A program made the translations under genes and the position numbers. Source: VAZQ01 sp035293945 (GTDB taxonomy: Bacteria; Pseudomonadota; Alphaproteobacteria; Rhizobiales; Xanthobacteraceae). From it: a DNA stretch of 64,000 nt. Where the stretch lies: contig DATGLV010000030.1 in NCBI GenBank assembly GCA_035293945.1, forward strand, positions 124,001-188,000, in the 5' to 3' direction. Under the pieces are notes generated by a model, which saw nothing but the letters and a program-made list of their open reading frames with translations, did no database searches and had not been told where the DNA came from. Below, one piece after another: positions 52,886-61,121 of the stretch; position 1 is the first letter of the stretch; each line of letters begins with the position of its first letter.

Positions 52886-53812
52886 TCAAAAATCCGGGGT
52901 GGCGGCGATCGGCAGGCGCGCAGCGGCATCATGATGGAAGCCGAATGCGTTCTCCGCGCAGGCGATCTCCGGCCATTCCAGACGGTCGCGCAGATAGACC
53001 ATGTCGGCCGTCCATGGCGTCGTGAAAGCGCCATCGTCCTCGATCACGAAATGCACGAGCAGATACTTGTCCTGATAATTGGGATTGAGCGGCCCCGCCG
53101 GGTGCCAATTCTCCTTGGCGCCGCGCGCAATCACATCCTTGGCGGCGTCATGGTCGGCGAGGCGATAGCGCTCGGTGACATGCAGCCTTGCCGTATAGGG
53201 CGTGCCGAACAGATCGATCATCGCATAGGGCCGGTCGACCTTGACGCCGACCGTGTCGATGACGAGCTCCTCGCCGTCGTAGTGCCCGACCGCATCGCCA
53301 TGCCAGGACGGCACCACCTTTGCGGGATGCGTGCCGTTGAGGCGTACGCGGCGCACCTCGTGATCCTCGCTGAACAGCATGACGATCTCGGTCGGCAGCT
53401 GCAGCATTTCCATCGCCATATGCTTGAACAGGAACGGCACCGGCTCCGGCCAGCACTGGTTGGCGGGACTCGGATAATCTTGGCCCGAAAGCGATATTTC
53501 GCCCTTCTCCTTCACGACCTGCGCGGCCCAGGGCTGCAGGATCGGGTTGGCGTAATCCCCGACCAGCATGCCGTAGTCGCTCTCCCCGTTATCGGCGCGG
53601 CGCGTGCGGTTGGTGACCGGGCCTGGGCCGGACGCGGGCGGCACGAACCAAGGCAGCGATCCATGCCGCCAGATGCCGGAAAAATCAGGAGCGTTCGGCT
53701 TCGCATCGCCCTGCGCCCGGGCTGGCGCATGCAAGGTGAAAGCAAGCCACAGGATCGACAGCGTGGTCAGCGACGCACAATAGAGATACCGCAGTAGCCT
53801 CCGCACATTCAT
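52886..53812 (-). CDS. Exported protein, distant member of the 2.4/57.3 kb family
   Basis: A 308-residue exported protein. A signal peptide (ASLTTLSILWLAFTLHAPARAQ) is followed by PDFSGIWRHG, then HLTRI-type lines: EIVMLFSEDHEVRRVRLNG, GHYDGEELVIDTVGV, LHVTERYRLADHD and a closing PWTADMVYL. The order of motifs matches the better conserved pair at 2399 and 57304 (PDW-GQW, then FTDGR, then W-x-D, VLEVETRG, TRPWT), though identity is low. GGGAGG precedes ATG 53812. It may be in one transcript with the binding-protein and dioxygenase genes upstream. Confidence 0.72.
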   Translation of the reverse strand: MNVRRLLRYLYCASLTTLSILWLAFTLHAPARAQGDAKPNAPDFSGIWRHGSLPWFVPPASGPGPVTNRTRRADNGESDYGMLVGDYANPILQPWAAQVVKEKGEISLSGQDYPSPANQCWPEPVPFLFKHMAMEMLQLPTEIVMLFSEDHEVRRVRLNGTHPAKVVPSWHGDAVGHYDGEELVIDTVGVKVDRPYAMIDLFGTPYTARLHVTERYRLADHDAAKDVIARGAKENWHPAGPLNPNYQDKYLLVHFVIEDDGAFTTPWTADMVYLRDRLEWPEIACAENAFGFHHDAAARLPIAATPDF

Positions 53813-53968
53813 GTCGACCTCCCGCATGAATTGCTTTGCTCGGTCCCTCGAACTGCCGGGTCTCTCCAATTTTTCGAATTTGTCACCCGCCATGCGTCCC
53901 GGCATGGCGGCGTTACGCGACACTCTATCGCAAAGGCAACAGCGGCGCACGGGCAATCGGCTGAGGCT

Positions 53969-54904
53969 CTAATCTTTCGGTTTGCCCTGCAGAACCTGCC
54001 GCCAAAGCAGGATGTCGGCCTTGATGAGCTTCTCGGCGAGCGCGGGTGACCCGCCCTCCGGGGCGATGCTCTGATCGGCAAACCGGGCGAGCAAGGCCGG
54101 CGATTGCAGCGCCTTGGCAAACACCGCATTGAGCTTCTCGGCCACTGCCGCCGGCGTGCGCTTCGGCGCAAAAAGCGAAAGCCATCCGAGGAACGAATAG
54201 TTGGTGACGCCGACTTCCGCGAAGGTCGGGGTTTGCGGGAGTGCTGCCGCGCGCTTGTCGGAAGTTATGCCGAACACCTTGAGCTTGCCGTCGCGCACGA
54301 GCGCAAGCGACTCCGGCAAACCCATCACCATGGAGTCGACGCGCCCCGACAGTATGTCCGGCATGGCGGCGGAAGACCCGCGATACGGCACATCGATGAA
54401 ATCGATTCCCGCCTTGACCCGCAACAGCAGCGCCGAGAGCTGCGAGGACGAGCCGGGGCCCGAGGACGCCATCGACAGCTTCCCGGGATTCGCGCGCGCG
54501 AGCGCAATGAATTGCGTCAGCGTCGTTGCGGCAATGCCTGGGCCCGCAACCAGCACATTCGGCACGTAACCGAGCACGATGATGGGTGCGAGATCGGTTT
54601 GCGGATCAAAACCGGTATTGCCGATGAGATATTGGTTGGCGGCACAGCTCACATTGCACAACAAAAGCGTATAGCCGTCCGCCGCTGCGCGTGCCGCGGC
54701 GGCTGCGCCGACGCTGCCGCCGGCACCGGTGATGTTCTCGACAAAAACCTTCGCGCCGGAATTCGTCACCTCGTCGGCCGCGATGCGGGCGATGATGTCG
54801 GCCGTTCCGCCCGGCGCGAACGGAACGATGATGCGAATGGGACGGTCGGGAAAGCTTTGCGCCGGGGCGCTGGCGACGAAAGCGAGGAAATGGGCGATCG
54901 CCAT
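53969..54904 (-). CDS. Bug-family (TctC) tricarboxylate-transport binding protein
   Basis: A 311-residue periplasmic binding protein. FPDRPIRIIVPFAPGGTADIIAR is the family opening, then GAGGSVGAAAAARA, GFDPQTDLAPI and PYRGSSAAMPDILSGRVD. Such proteins bind organic acids or aromatic acids for TTT transporters or act as orphan sensors; no TctA/B genes are here. The signal peptide at ATG 54904 is short, and REP-like repeat sequence lies right upstream in the same frame, so the true N terminus may have been altered by it. Confidence 0.82.
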   Translation of the reverse strand: MAIAHFLAFVASAPAQSFPDRPIRIIVPFAPGGTADIIARIAADEVTNSGAKVFVENITGAGGSVGAAAAARAAADGYTLLLCNVSCAANQYLIGNTGFDPQTDLAPIIVLGYVPNVLVAGPGIAATTLTQFIALARANPGKLSMASSGPGSSSQLSALLLRVKAGIDFIDVPYRGSSAAMPDILSGRVDSMVMGLPESLALVRDGKLKVFGITSDKRAAALPQTPTFAEVGVTNYSFLGWLSLFAPKRTPAAVAEKLNAVFAKALQSPALLARFADQSIAPEGGSPALAEKLIKADILLWRQVLQGKPKD

Positions 54905-54920
54905 TGCAATGGCCCATCTT

Positions 54921-55012
54921 GTCCCGGCCTTGAGCCGGGACCGTTCCAAGCCAAATCCTCTCCGCAACCGCCTCTGAGCAAACGCTAGCTCTGTAGTCTG
55001 GAACGGTCCCGG
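54921..55012. repeat. Inverted REP-like pair
   Basis: GTCCCGGC-cttga-GCCGGGAC hairpin at 54921-54941, followed by CGTTCCA; the 14 bases CCGGGACCGTTCCA (54935-54948) recur inverted at 54999-55012. The pair sits between the dioxygenase and the binding-protein genes. Confidence 0.6.
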
Positions 55013-55114
55013 GTCGGCAGCGCATCGCGGATCAAGCACATCGTGTTTACCCCGCACCACGGCCGCGCTGCCCCGCGCCCGGGACAAGGAACCGATTACG
55101 GCGCCCATGGCGGA

Positions 55115-56410
55115 TTACTCCGCGGCCGGCTTGTTCCAGGCGAGCGCGCCCGCGTCGCTGCCGGCTACCGAATAGAGCGCGCCGGGCGCATTGCGGGTCT
55201 TCTGGAATTCCGCGAGCGTCTGTCCGCGCATCGCCGCATAGATGTGCAGGTTCGACACGCCGATCACGGCGCCGAGCTTCTCCAGCATGAAGAAGATGAC
55301 CCCATAATGGATCATGCCGCGCCAGTCGCGCCGGCGCACCAGGTCTCGCTCTTCTTCGCTCAGCGCGGCCTCGGCAAAGGCCGCCTCCTGATCGGCGAGA
55401 AATTTCGCGCGATGCGCCGGCTCGACGAGCCGGTGCAGGAACTTGTTGAGCCGATAGGCCTTGACGCTGCGCGCCAGCGTGAACGGATAGGTGCCGGCAA
55501 GCTTCTCGGCGCCCGCGAGCTCGCGTCCCACATGGGTACGGTAGTCGGCGCGATGATCGACCGGCAGCGCCTCCGCCTCGTTCTCGTAGATCGCGGTCGC
55601 GATCCCGGTCATGGACGGAAGATAGTAGCTCTGGTGCAGCTTCTTGATCTTCGGGTTCATCGCCCCGCGCATCACCAGCCACATGATGATCTCGGAGCCC
55701 TCGGCCCCGCCCAGCGCCGCATAATCCGCGATGGTCATCTCGGTCAGCGCCACCGGATCGTTCTCGATGAGATCGAGGAACTGATGGTCCCAGGCGGTGT
55801 TGTTGAAGCCGGCGCGCTCGCCATGCACCTGATGCGACAGCCCGCCGGTCGCGACGATCGCGACCTTGATGTCTTCGGGATAGCTTTCGATCGCGCGGCG
55901 CAGCGACTGGCCGAGCTTGTAGCAGCGCTTGGCCGAGGGAATGGGAAACTGCAGCACGCCGATCTGCAGCGGCACGATGGCGCCCGGCCAGCTCGGCTCA
56001 TGCGGCCACAACAACGACAGCGGCGAGAAGCAGCCGTGGTCGAGCGGCTTGTCCTGGAAGAACGACATGTCGAACTCGTCGGCGGAAAAGCAGGCGCCGA
56101 GATGTTGCGCGAGGGCGGCATGGCCCGGCACCGGCGGCAGCGCGCGGGCGCCTCCGCCTTCGTCGGCGCTCGCGTAGCTCGTGTCGATGCCGAGCGCGAA
56201 AGCCGAATAATGGTCGAAGAAGAACGAGGTGACGTGGTCGTTGTAGATCACGACGAGCGCGTCCGGCTGCTTCGCCATCAGCCAGTCCTGCACCGGCTTG
56301 AACGCCTCGAAGATCGGCTTCCACACCGGATCGTCCTGTTTCTTCTGGTCGAATGCAAACCCGATGGTGGGAGTGTGGGAGCACGCAACGGCCCCGACGA
56401 TAGTCGCCAT
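55115..56410 (-). CDS. Gallate dioxygenase-type extradiol dioxygenase (LigB-LigA fusion)
   Basis: A 431-residue protein. The first 290 residues form a LigB-type class III extradiol dioxygenase: CSHTPTIGFAFD with the first iron His near residue 12, VVIYNDHVTSFFFDH with further histidines, VATGGLSHQVHGERAG. The last 120 residues match the LigA small subunit (LNKFLHRLVEPAHRAKFLADQ). This single-chain order and length fit gallate dioxygenase (GalA/DesB) better than two-subunit protocatechuate 4,5-dioxygenase. It should cleave gallate or a related trihydroxy acid. A binding-protein gene follows downstream. Confidence 0.85.
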   Translation of the reverse strand: MATIVGAVACSHTPTIGFAFDQKKQDDPVWKPIFEAFKPVQDWLMAKQPDALVVIYNDHVTSFFFDHYSAFALGIDTSYASADEGGGARALPPVPGHAALAQHLGACFSADEFDMSFFQDKPLDHGCFSPLSLLWPHEPSWPGAIVPLQIGVLQFPIPSAKRCYKLGQSLRRAIESYPEDIKVAIVATGGLSHQVHGERAGFNNTAWDHQFLDLIENDPVALTEMTIADYAALGGAEGSEIIMWLVMRGAMNPKIKKLHQSYYLPSMTGIATAIYENEAEALPVDHRADYRTHVGRELAGAEKLAGTYPFTLARSVKAYRLNKFLHRLVEPAHRAKFLADQEAAFAEAALSEEERDLVRRRDWRGMIHYGVIFFMLEKLGAVIGVSNLHIYAAMRGQTLAEFQKTRNAPGALYSVAGSDAGALAWNKPAAE

Positions 56411-56757
56411 TAGGACCTCCTCATTAACAGAGCCCGACAGTCGTTAGCACACTAACGGCCTGCGCTCGGCGCCGCAACGTTCAAGTTTCGCTGCCCGAGG
56501 CCCCGATGCGTTTCGTAGATGACGACCTGCGCGGCTGCCGTTCGCGCACGACCGCACCGCCGGCCTGATCACAACCGATGCGCGCAGGCTCAGGCGGTAG
56601 ACGGGCACGTGTTTTTACCGAGACAGAATCTAACCCGATGTCCACCAATAAGCAGTCATATCGCCAAGTTACGTAACTATGCTGATGGACTGCTGCGGGT
56701 TTTTCCGCAGTCTTGGATTTGAGCATTCCGCTGCAACAACCAGACGGAAGTCAGTGC
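56411..56757. other. Gap without recognised gene
   Basis: About 350 bases before the small helical frame at 56758. It should hold the promoter of the dioxygenase gene; no clear operator is seen. Confidence 0.35.
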
Positions 56758-56940
56758 ATGCGCGCCCTTGCATCTGCCGAACGCGAGCTGGAACGCTATC
56801 GCTATTATTCGCGCATGGCGTCGAACGTAGCGGACTTGCCGGAAGTGCAGAGGACATTTCAATCGCTGGCCGGACAGTCGCTGCGGCGCGCAACCGGGCT
56901 CGACCCTTCAGCGGCAGCGCTCGTGAGCGCGGAGCGATGA
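56758..56940 (+). CDS. Small helical protein
   Basis: A 60-residue helical protein (ASAERELERYRYYSRMASNVADLP, VQRTFQSLAGQSLRR) like those at 13687, 14485 and 37597. ATG 56758 is used; TTG 56713 is also in frame. No ribosome site is strong. Confidence 0.4.
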   Translation: MRALASAERELERYRYYSRMASNVADLPEVQRTFQSLAGQSLRRATGLDPSAAALVSAER

Positions 56941-57048
56941 TCGCCACGCGCTGACGTTTCGGCGCCGAGAACGCGGCCGACCGCTAGAGCATCTTCCCTG
57001 CAAGACCGCGAGCTGGCCCACGCCGGTCGCCCCCGCGGTAGCAGCAGC

Positions 57049-57090
57049 CAGCCCACGCCGGTCGTCCCCGCGAACGCGGGGACCCATACC
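57049..57090. repeat. REP-like hairpin
   Basis: CACGCCGGTCG followed by a perfect 8-pair stem GTCCCCGC-gaac-GCGGGGAC (57064-57083) and CCATAC. A partial copy lies 45 bases to the left. The rest of 56941-57303 holds nothing recognised. Confidence 0.65.
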
Positions 57091-57303
57091 GCTATGTGCC
57101 CGCAAGAGAGCAAGCAGTGTTGGTCCCGGCCCGCTCGCCCGGGAGCGACCCGGACTTAAAGGTCAACAGCCATTCACGCTGCCGTTCCCTTGCCGTCAAC
57201 CTTGGCCTATTCTCGCGTAGGATCGGGGCAAACGCCGCCAGTTCACGACCCCATGAAGCGGCGAAGACCCGACATCATCAAAAGAACGGCTGGGAGGGAA
57301 CCG

Positions 57304-58185
57304 ATGTCGTTTGAATCCTTGATTGGCAACCAAGCAGCTCGCATCTCGGTGCTCGCCTTGACGGCCGTATTGGCTGCCTTCGGGGCGCGCGCGCAAGTCG
57401 AGATCCAAGGCAAGCGCTATCCCGATTGGCACGGTCAGTGGAGCGTGGCCGCTCCGCGGCTGCCGGGGCAGCAATTGCGCTTCGATCCGTCGAAGCCCTT
57501 CGGCAAGGGCCAGGAGGCGCCGCTCACGGACGAGTACAAGAAAATCTACGAGGCCAATCTCGCCGAGATCGCCAAGGGCGGCCAGGGGCTGTTCCTCTAT
57601 CATGCCTCATGCCTGCCCGGCGGGATGCCGGCCATCATGTCGGCCGGGCAGTTCGAGTTCATCATCTCGCCGGAGACCACCTGGATCATTCAGGACAACG
57701 AGGACGTCCGCCACATCTTCACTGACGGACGTCCGTGGCCGGAAGGCACCGACCCGACCTATTCCGGCATCTCCATCGGGCACTGGGTCGACGAGGCCGG
57801 CACCGGCGCCTATGACGTGCTCGAGGTCGAGACCAGAGGGCCGTTCAAGGGGCCGCGCGTCTACGATGCGAGCGGTCTGCCGCTCGACTTCGACAACGAA
57901 TCGACCTTCAAGGAGCGCTTCTTCACCGACAAGAAGGATCCCAACATCCTGCACGACGTGATTACCGTGTTCGATCACGCGCTGACGCGGCCGTGGACCG
58001 CCGACAAGGCGTTCCGCCGCTCGAGCGCGAAATTTCCGGTCTTTGACCGCGGCACGTGCCTGGAAGGCAACACCTACGTCACCATCGGCAAGGAATATTA
58101 CATGGTGACCACGGACGGCTATCTGATGCCGACCATGAAGGGCCAGCGCCCACCCGATCCCAAATATTTCGAGAACCAGAAGTAG
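57304..58185 (+). CDS. Exported protein, paralog of the gene at 2.4 kb
   Basis: A 293-residue exported protein with a signal segment (ISVLALTAVLAAFGARAQ). The mature part shares with the product at 2399-3244: YPDWHGQWS, LPGQQ, GKGQEAPLTDEY, HIFTDGRPWP, ISIGHWVDE, VLEVETRGPFKGPRVYD, DNESTFKERFF, DHALTRPWTADK and TDGYLMP. It has extra HASCLPGGMPAIM and GTCLEGNTYVT pieces with cysteines absent from the other. GGGAGGG precedes ATG 57304. It faces the diheme cytochrome gene tail to tail. Confidence 0.78.
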   Translation: MSFESLIGNQAARISVLALTAVLAAFGARAQVEIQGKRYPDWHGQWSVAAPRLPGQQLRFDPSKPFGKGQEAPLTDEYKKIYEANLAEIAKGGQGLFLYHASCLPGGMPAIMSAGQFEFIISPETTWIIQDNEDVRHIFTDGRPWPEGTDPTYSGISIGHWVDEAGTGAYDVLEVETRGPFKGPRVYDASGLPLDFDNESTFKERFFTDKKDPNILHDVITVFDHALTRPWTADKAFRRSSAKFPVFDRGTCLEGNTYVTIGKEYYMVTTDGYLMPTMKGQRPPDPKYFENQK

Positions 58186-58239
58186 GTAGAAGCGCGCCGA
58201 GGCGTCTCACTCCCTCGCCCCGCGCGAGAGCCTCTCTCT

Positions 58240-58330
58240 CCTCTCCCCGTTCTTACGGGGAGAGGGAGGGGTGAGGGGCAACTCTCTCCATGTAAGGCCT
58301 CTCCGCGGTCGTCCCTGCGAACGCAGGGAC
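58240..58330. repeat. REP-like hairpins
   Basis: An 11-pair stem CCTCTCCCCGT-tctt-ACGGGGAGAGG lies at 58240-58265, in the terminator position of the exported-protein gene but without a T run. GTCCCTGC-gaac-GCAGGGAC at 58311-58330 is the same hairpin as at 57064 with a paired base change. Confidence 0.65.
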
Positions 58331-58390
58331 CCATACTCCTGCGCCCCCTCGATGGCGCGCCGTACTATGGGTCCCGGGTCCGCCCGGGAC
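58326..58390. repeat. REP-like inverted unit
   Basis: GGGACCCATA at 58326 is repeated inverted as TATGGGTCCC at 58366, leading into a perfect 8-pair stem GTCCCGGG-tccg-CCCGGGAC at 58371-58390. Confidence 0.6.
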
Positions 58391-58437
58391 GACGCCCTCG
58401 TGTGGGGCACGGCCGAGCTTCCCGTTGCCAGCCCTAC

Positions 58438-59427
58438 TCACGTCGGCGGGAGCGATCCCAGATACGACGCGATCGCGATGATGTCGTCTTCCTTCAGGTT
58501 GGCGACCACCGGCTTCATCGGCGCCGCAGCGGCACCCGCGCTCGAGCCGTATTGCAGATCAAACAATTGCCGGGCGATGAACAAGGGCTGCAGGCCCGCG
58601 AGCCGCGGCACCTCGCCCATGCCCTGCAGCGTGGCACCATGGCAGGAGGCGCATTTCCCATTCTTCACCAGCTCTTCGCCCTTGGCGATCGAGCCCGGCG
58701 GCACATAGGCGATGAAGCCGGAATGCGGATCGCGGATTTCGGTGCGGAACGGATCGGCCGGAACCTCCAGAATGCGGTGGCCGATCGGCTCGGTGCCGCC
58801 GGCCGGATCGAGATAGCGGTGGCGCCCGGCAGTGGCGATGAACGTCTTCGGCGGGTCCGCAGTCTCGATCACTTTCACAAACACGATGGGCTTGATGGCC
58901 GAGAAATATTCCGCGGCCGCCCGCACGTCTTCATCGGAAGTCGCCTTGGCGATCGGCCCCATGCGGGCATCGTCCTTGCGCGCACCCGACTTGTAGTAGC
59001 CGATCTGCCGGATCAGATATTCGGCGGGCTGGCCGGCAATGTCGGCGGCTTCGGAATGGCTCTGGCCCGACATCAGATGACAGGAGCCGCAGGCAAAGCG
59101 GATCCCCTCCCCGCCCGTCACCACCTTGGGGGCCGGCGGATGTTCGTCGGGAAACCAGTCCGGCGGCCGGGCGTTGCCGCCGATCTTGCTCGCATCATAT
59201 TCGCGCGTCGAGCCCGGCGCCCTGATGGTGCCTTCGATCTTGACCTTGAACGGCTGCACCTTGGGATCCGGGACATTGAACGCCCAATCGGGCAGCCCGT
59301 CCGGCACCTTGAGCTCGGCCTCCTGCGCGCGTGCGGACGGCGCGAGCAAGAGCGCGCCTGCGAAAGCCGCGGTCGCAAGGACTGCGAAACAGGTGGAAGT
59401 ATTCTGGCGGAGGCTGCGGCGGGTCAC
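58438..59427 (-). CDS. Exported diheme cytochrome c
   Basis: A 329-residue exported cytochrome. The signal peptide is LATAAFAGALLLAPSARAQ. Two class I-type domains carry heme motifs CGSCH and CASCH; SGQSHSEAADIAGQPAEYL and GEVPRLAGLQPLFIARQLFDL are typical of c4-like diheme proteins. GTG 59427 is chosen because AGAGGAGAC lies seven bases upstream. It is next to the exported paralog at 57304 and could take electrons in the same pathway. Confidence 0.85.
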   Translation of the reverse strand: MTRRSLRQNTSTCFAVLATAAFAGALLLAPSARAQEAELKVPDGLPDWAFNVPDPKVQPFKVKIEGTIRAPGSTREYDASKIGGNARPPDWFPDEHPPAPKVVTGGEGIRFACGSCHLMSGQSHSEAADIAGQPAEYLIRQIGYYKSGARKDDARMGPIAKATSDEDVRAAAEYFSAIKPIVFVKVIETADPPKTFIATAGRHRYLDPAGGTEPIGHRILEVPADPFRTEIRDPHSGFIAYVPPGSIAKGEELVKNGKCASCHGATLQGMGEVPRLAGLQPLFIARQLFDLQYGSSAGAAAAPMKPVVANLKEDDIIAIASYLGSLPPT

Positions 59428-59542
59428 GGGAGTCTCCTCTTGAGAAGCCTTTGGCGAATGGTGCGCGGTACTCGACGGGGCTGGCTTTAAGGATATCCCG
59501 CCACCGCCCGCAACGTCTATGGCGCGTGGCCACGCACCCTCC

Positions 59543-59606
59543 CCGGTCATCCCCGCGCAAAAGGGCGTTCACGCCCGTCTTGAGCGCCCTCTGCGGGGAT
59601 CCAGTC
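59543..59606. repeat. REP-like element
   Basis: Outer arms ATCCCCGCG and TGCGGGGAT enclose GGCGTtcACGCC. The inner part recurs at 3335-3370. Confidence 0.55.
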
Positions 59607-59633
59607 CACCTCGCAAAATGCCTCTCACTCCCG

Positions 59634-59996
59634 TCAGGATTGGCTCGAGCCTTCCTGAGGTACAAGTTTTTCAAGCGTGACGATCAGCTGCCCGACGCGA
59701 TCCCGAACGACCATCCACACGAGATCGAGGCGCACCTCTCCGTAGCCGTGGATAAGCCTGTGGCGCATTCCGGTGATCTCGCGCCAAGGGATCTCCACTT
59801 GGTCAGCTTGTGTGGCCACCGACACCTTACCGGCAGCCTCCCCGATCACCTCCAGCGATCGAATGACCGCGTTCTGGTGCAGGCGGCTCGCCAGGAAGGC
59901 TGGCTCATCCATCCCCTCAACGAAGCTTCGAGCATCACGCGCCGCCAGCAGCATGTCGAGGAGCAGCGCGGCGTCTCGGTCCGGCAGCTCAGCCAT
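59634..59996 (-). CDS. hepT: HepT-family toxin (DUF86 RNase-like)
   Basis: A 120-residue HepT-type toxin. The family motif R-x4-6-H-x-Y is present as RHRLIHGY, in the helical context IPWREITGMRHRLIHGYGEV. LEVIGEAAGKVS upstream is also conserved. HepT toxins are HEPN ribonucleases or tRNA-targeting RNases, kept in check when MntA adds AMP to the tyrosine in that motif. It overlaps mntA by eight bases, with the antitoxin first. Confidence 0.9.
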   Translation of the reverse strand: MAELPDRDAALLLDMLLAARDARSFVEGMDEPAFLASRLHQNAVIRSLEVIGEAAGKVSVATQADQVEIPWREITGMRHRLIHGYGEVRLDLVWMVVRDRVGQLIVTLEKLVPQEGSSQS

Positions 59997-60303
59997 AGAC
60001 CGTCTCGGCTTCCTTCAGGATCGCTCGCCGACGGATGAAGTTCCTGCTCGCTTCGACGGCTTCGCGATCCACGAGATCCACCCGGCGCCCGAGCAGCTCT
60101 TCCATCGCGTCCTTCAGCTCCGCAAAAGTCGCAAGATCATTCCGCATCCCAGATTCAAATGTGACAAGAAAATCCGCGTCGCTGCGCTCGGGATCGAAGC
60201 CGGTGGCACGGGCAGCCGAACCAAAAACCTCCAACCGCGCGACACCGTAGCGCCGGCATAGCTCGGCCAGTGCGTCGCGCCTCTTGCTGATATCGGGCTG
60301 CAT
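59989..60303 (-). CDS. mntA: MntA-type nucleotidyltransferase antitoxin
   Basis: A 104-residue minimal nucleotidyltransferase. The signature GSAARATGFDPERSDADFLV (GS-x10-D-x-D) is complete, and a later Asp lies in RRVDLVD. In known HepT/MntA pairs this protein adds AMP groups to HepT and blocks it. ATG 60303 follows AGGAAGAG; the frame extends to 60324. Confidence 0.9.
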   Translation of the reverse strand: MQPDISKRRDALAELCRRYGVARLEVFGSAARATGFDPERSDADFLVTFESGMRNDLATFAELKDAMEELLGRRVDLVDREAVEASRNFIRRRAILKEAETVYG

Positions 60304-60420
60304 AGCTCTTCCTGGCCTGCTCACAAGGTCTCAAGGCACTCCATTTTCCTCGAATGGAGCCGCGGCGTCTACGCTTGTACTCGTGCCCCTCCCCGGTAAT
60401 CCCAACAAAGCAAAATGTTC

Positions 60421-60474
60421 CCCGGTCATCCCCGCGAAAGCATGCCCCTGCGAAGGCGGGGGCGGGGATCCAGT
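60421..60474. repeat. REP-like element
   Basis: GGTCATCCCCGCGAAAG and GGCGGGGATCCAG flank an inner hairpin, same type as at 59543. A partial copy (CCCCTCCCCGGTAATCCC) lies just left at about 60387. Confidence 0.55.
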
Positions 60475-60536
60475 TTTCTTCGCATAATGCTCTTAAAGCA
60501 ATGCTCTTCAAGCAGCGCCCCGCGCGCTCGACGCCC

Positions 60537-60986
60537 CTACTTCTCCCCCACCGGCACCTGCAGCGTCACCCTCTCTTCATTCCCCACCACGCGCGTGATG
60601 TGGCCCTTGCCGGTCACATCCTCGACCAACTCTATGCTGCCCGGACCGACCTCGATCTTCTTGCCGCCCGCGACCTCGAGCTCCCCATGCCCCGACAGCG
60701 TGATCACATATTGCTTGCGCGGCGCCGGATGCCAATCCGACACGCGGCCCGCCGGCGCACGCCGCAACTCCGCACCTGCCGCCGCCCCAAGCTTGTAGAA
60801 CGTGCTGTCGCTGCCGCTCTTCCCTGCAAACTTCGCCTCGATCTCCTCCACATGCGTCTGCCCATCCGGCCCGGTGAACAGATGATTGATCATGACGGGC
60901 TTGAAGTCCTCGGCGCGGGTGGGGGCGGGAAGAAGAGAGAGACCTACGAGAGCGTAGCCGAGAAGCAAAATGTGGATCGGTTTCAT
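60537..60986 (-). CDS. Exported cupin protein
   Basis: A 149-residue exported beta-barrel protein. After a signal peptide (HILLLGYALVGLSLLPAPTRAE) a single cupin domain follows: DWHPAPRKQYVITLSGHGELEVAGG, GPGSIELVEDVTGKGHITRVVG. The His and later His in these motifs could bind metal. GGGAGG lies just upstream of ATG 60986. No neighbour tells the job. Confidence 0.8.
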   Translation of the reverse strand: MKPIHILLLGYALVGLSLLPAPTRAEDFKPVMINHLFTGPDGQTHVEEIEAKFAGKSGSDSTFYKLGAAAGAELRRAPAGRVSDWHPAPRKQYVITLSGHGELEVAGGKKIEVGPGSIELVEDVTGKGHITRVVGNEERVTLQVPVGEK

Positions 60987-61121
60987 AACGGACCTCCCCT
61001 GGAGTTTGTTGTATTGCGCGGCCTTAGAATACAAGAAAGGTCTGGGCGCTGTCGCCGTCCGCGGAAAGCTTTGGTACCGGGAAGGCGCATCGTTACCGAG
61101 GAATGGCGGAGAGCTTGGCAG

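Noticed and set aside
57049..60474. Repeats as a possible CRISPR array
   Set aside because: The units are palindromic, unevenly spaced, of differing types, and have genes between them; no cas gene is seen.
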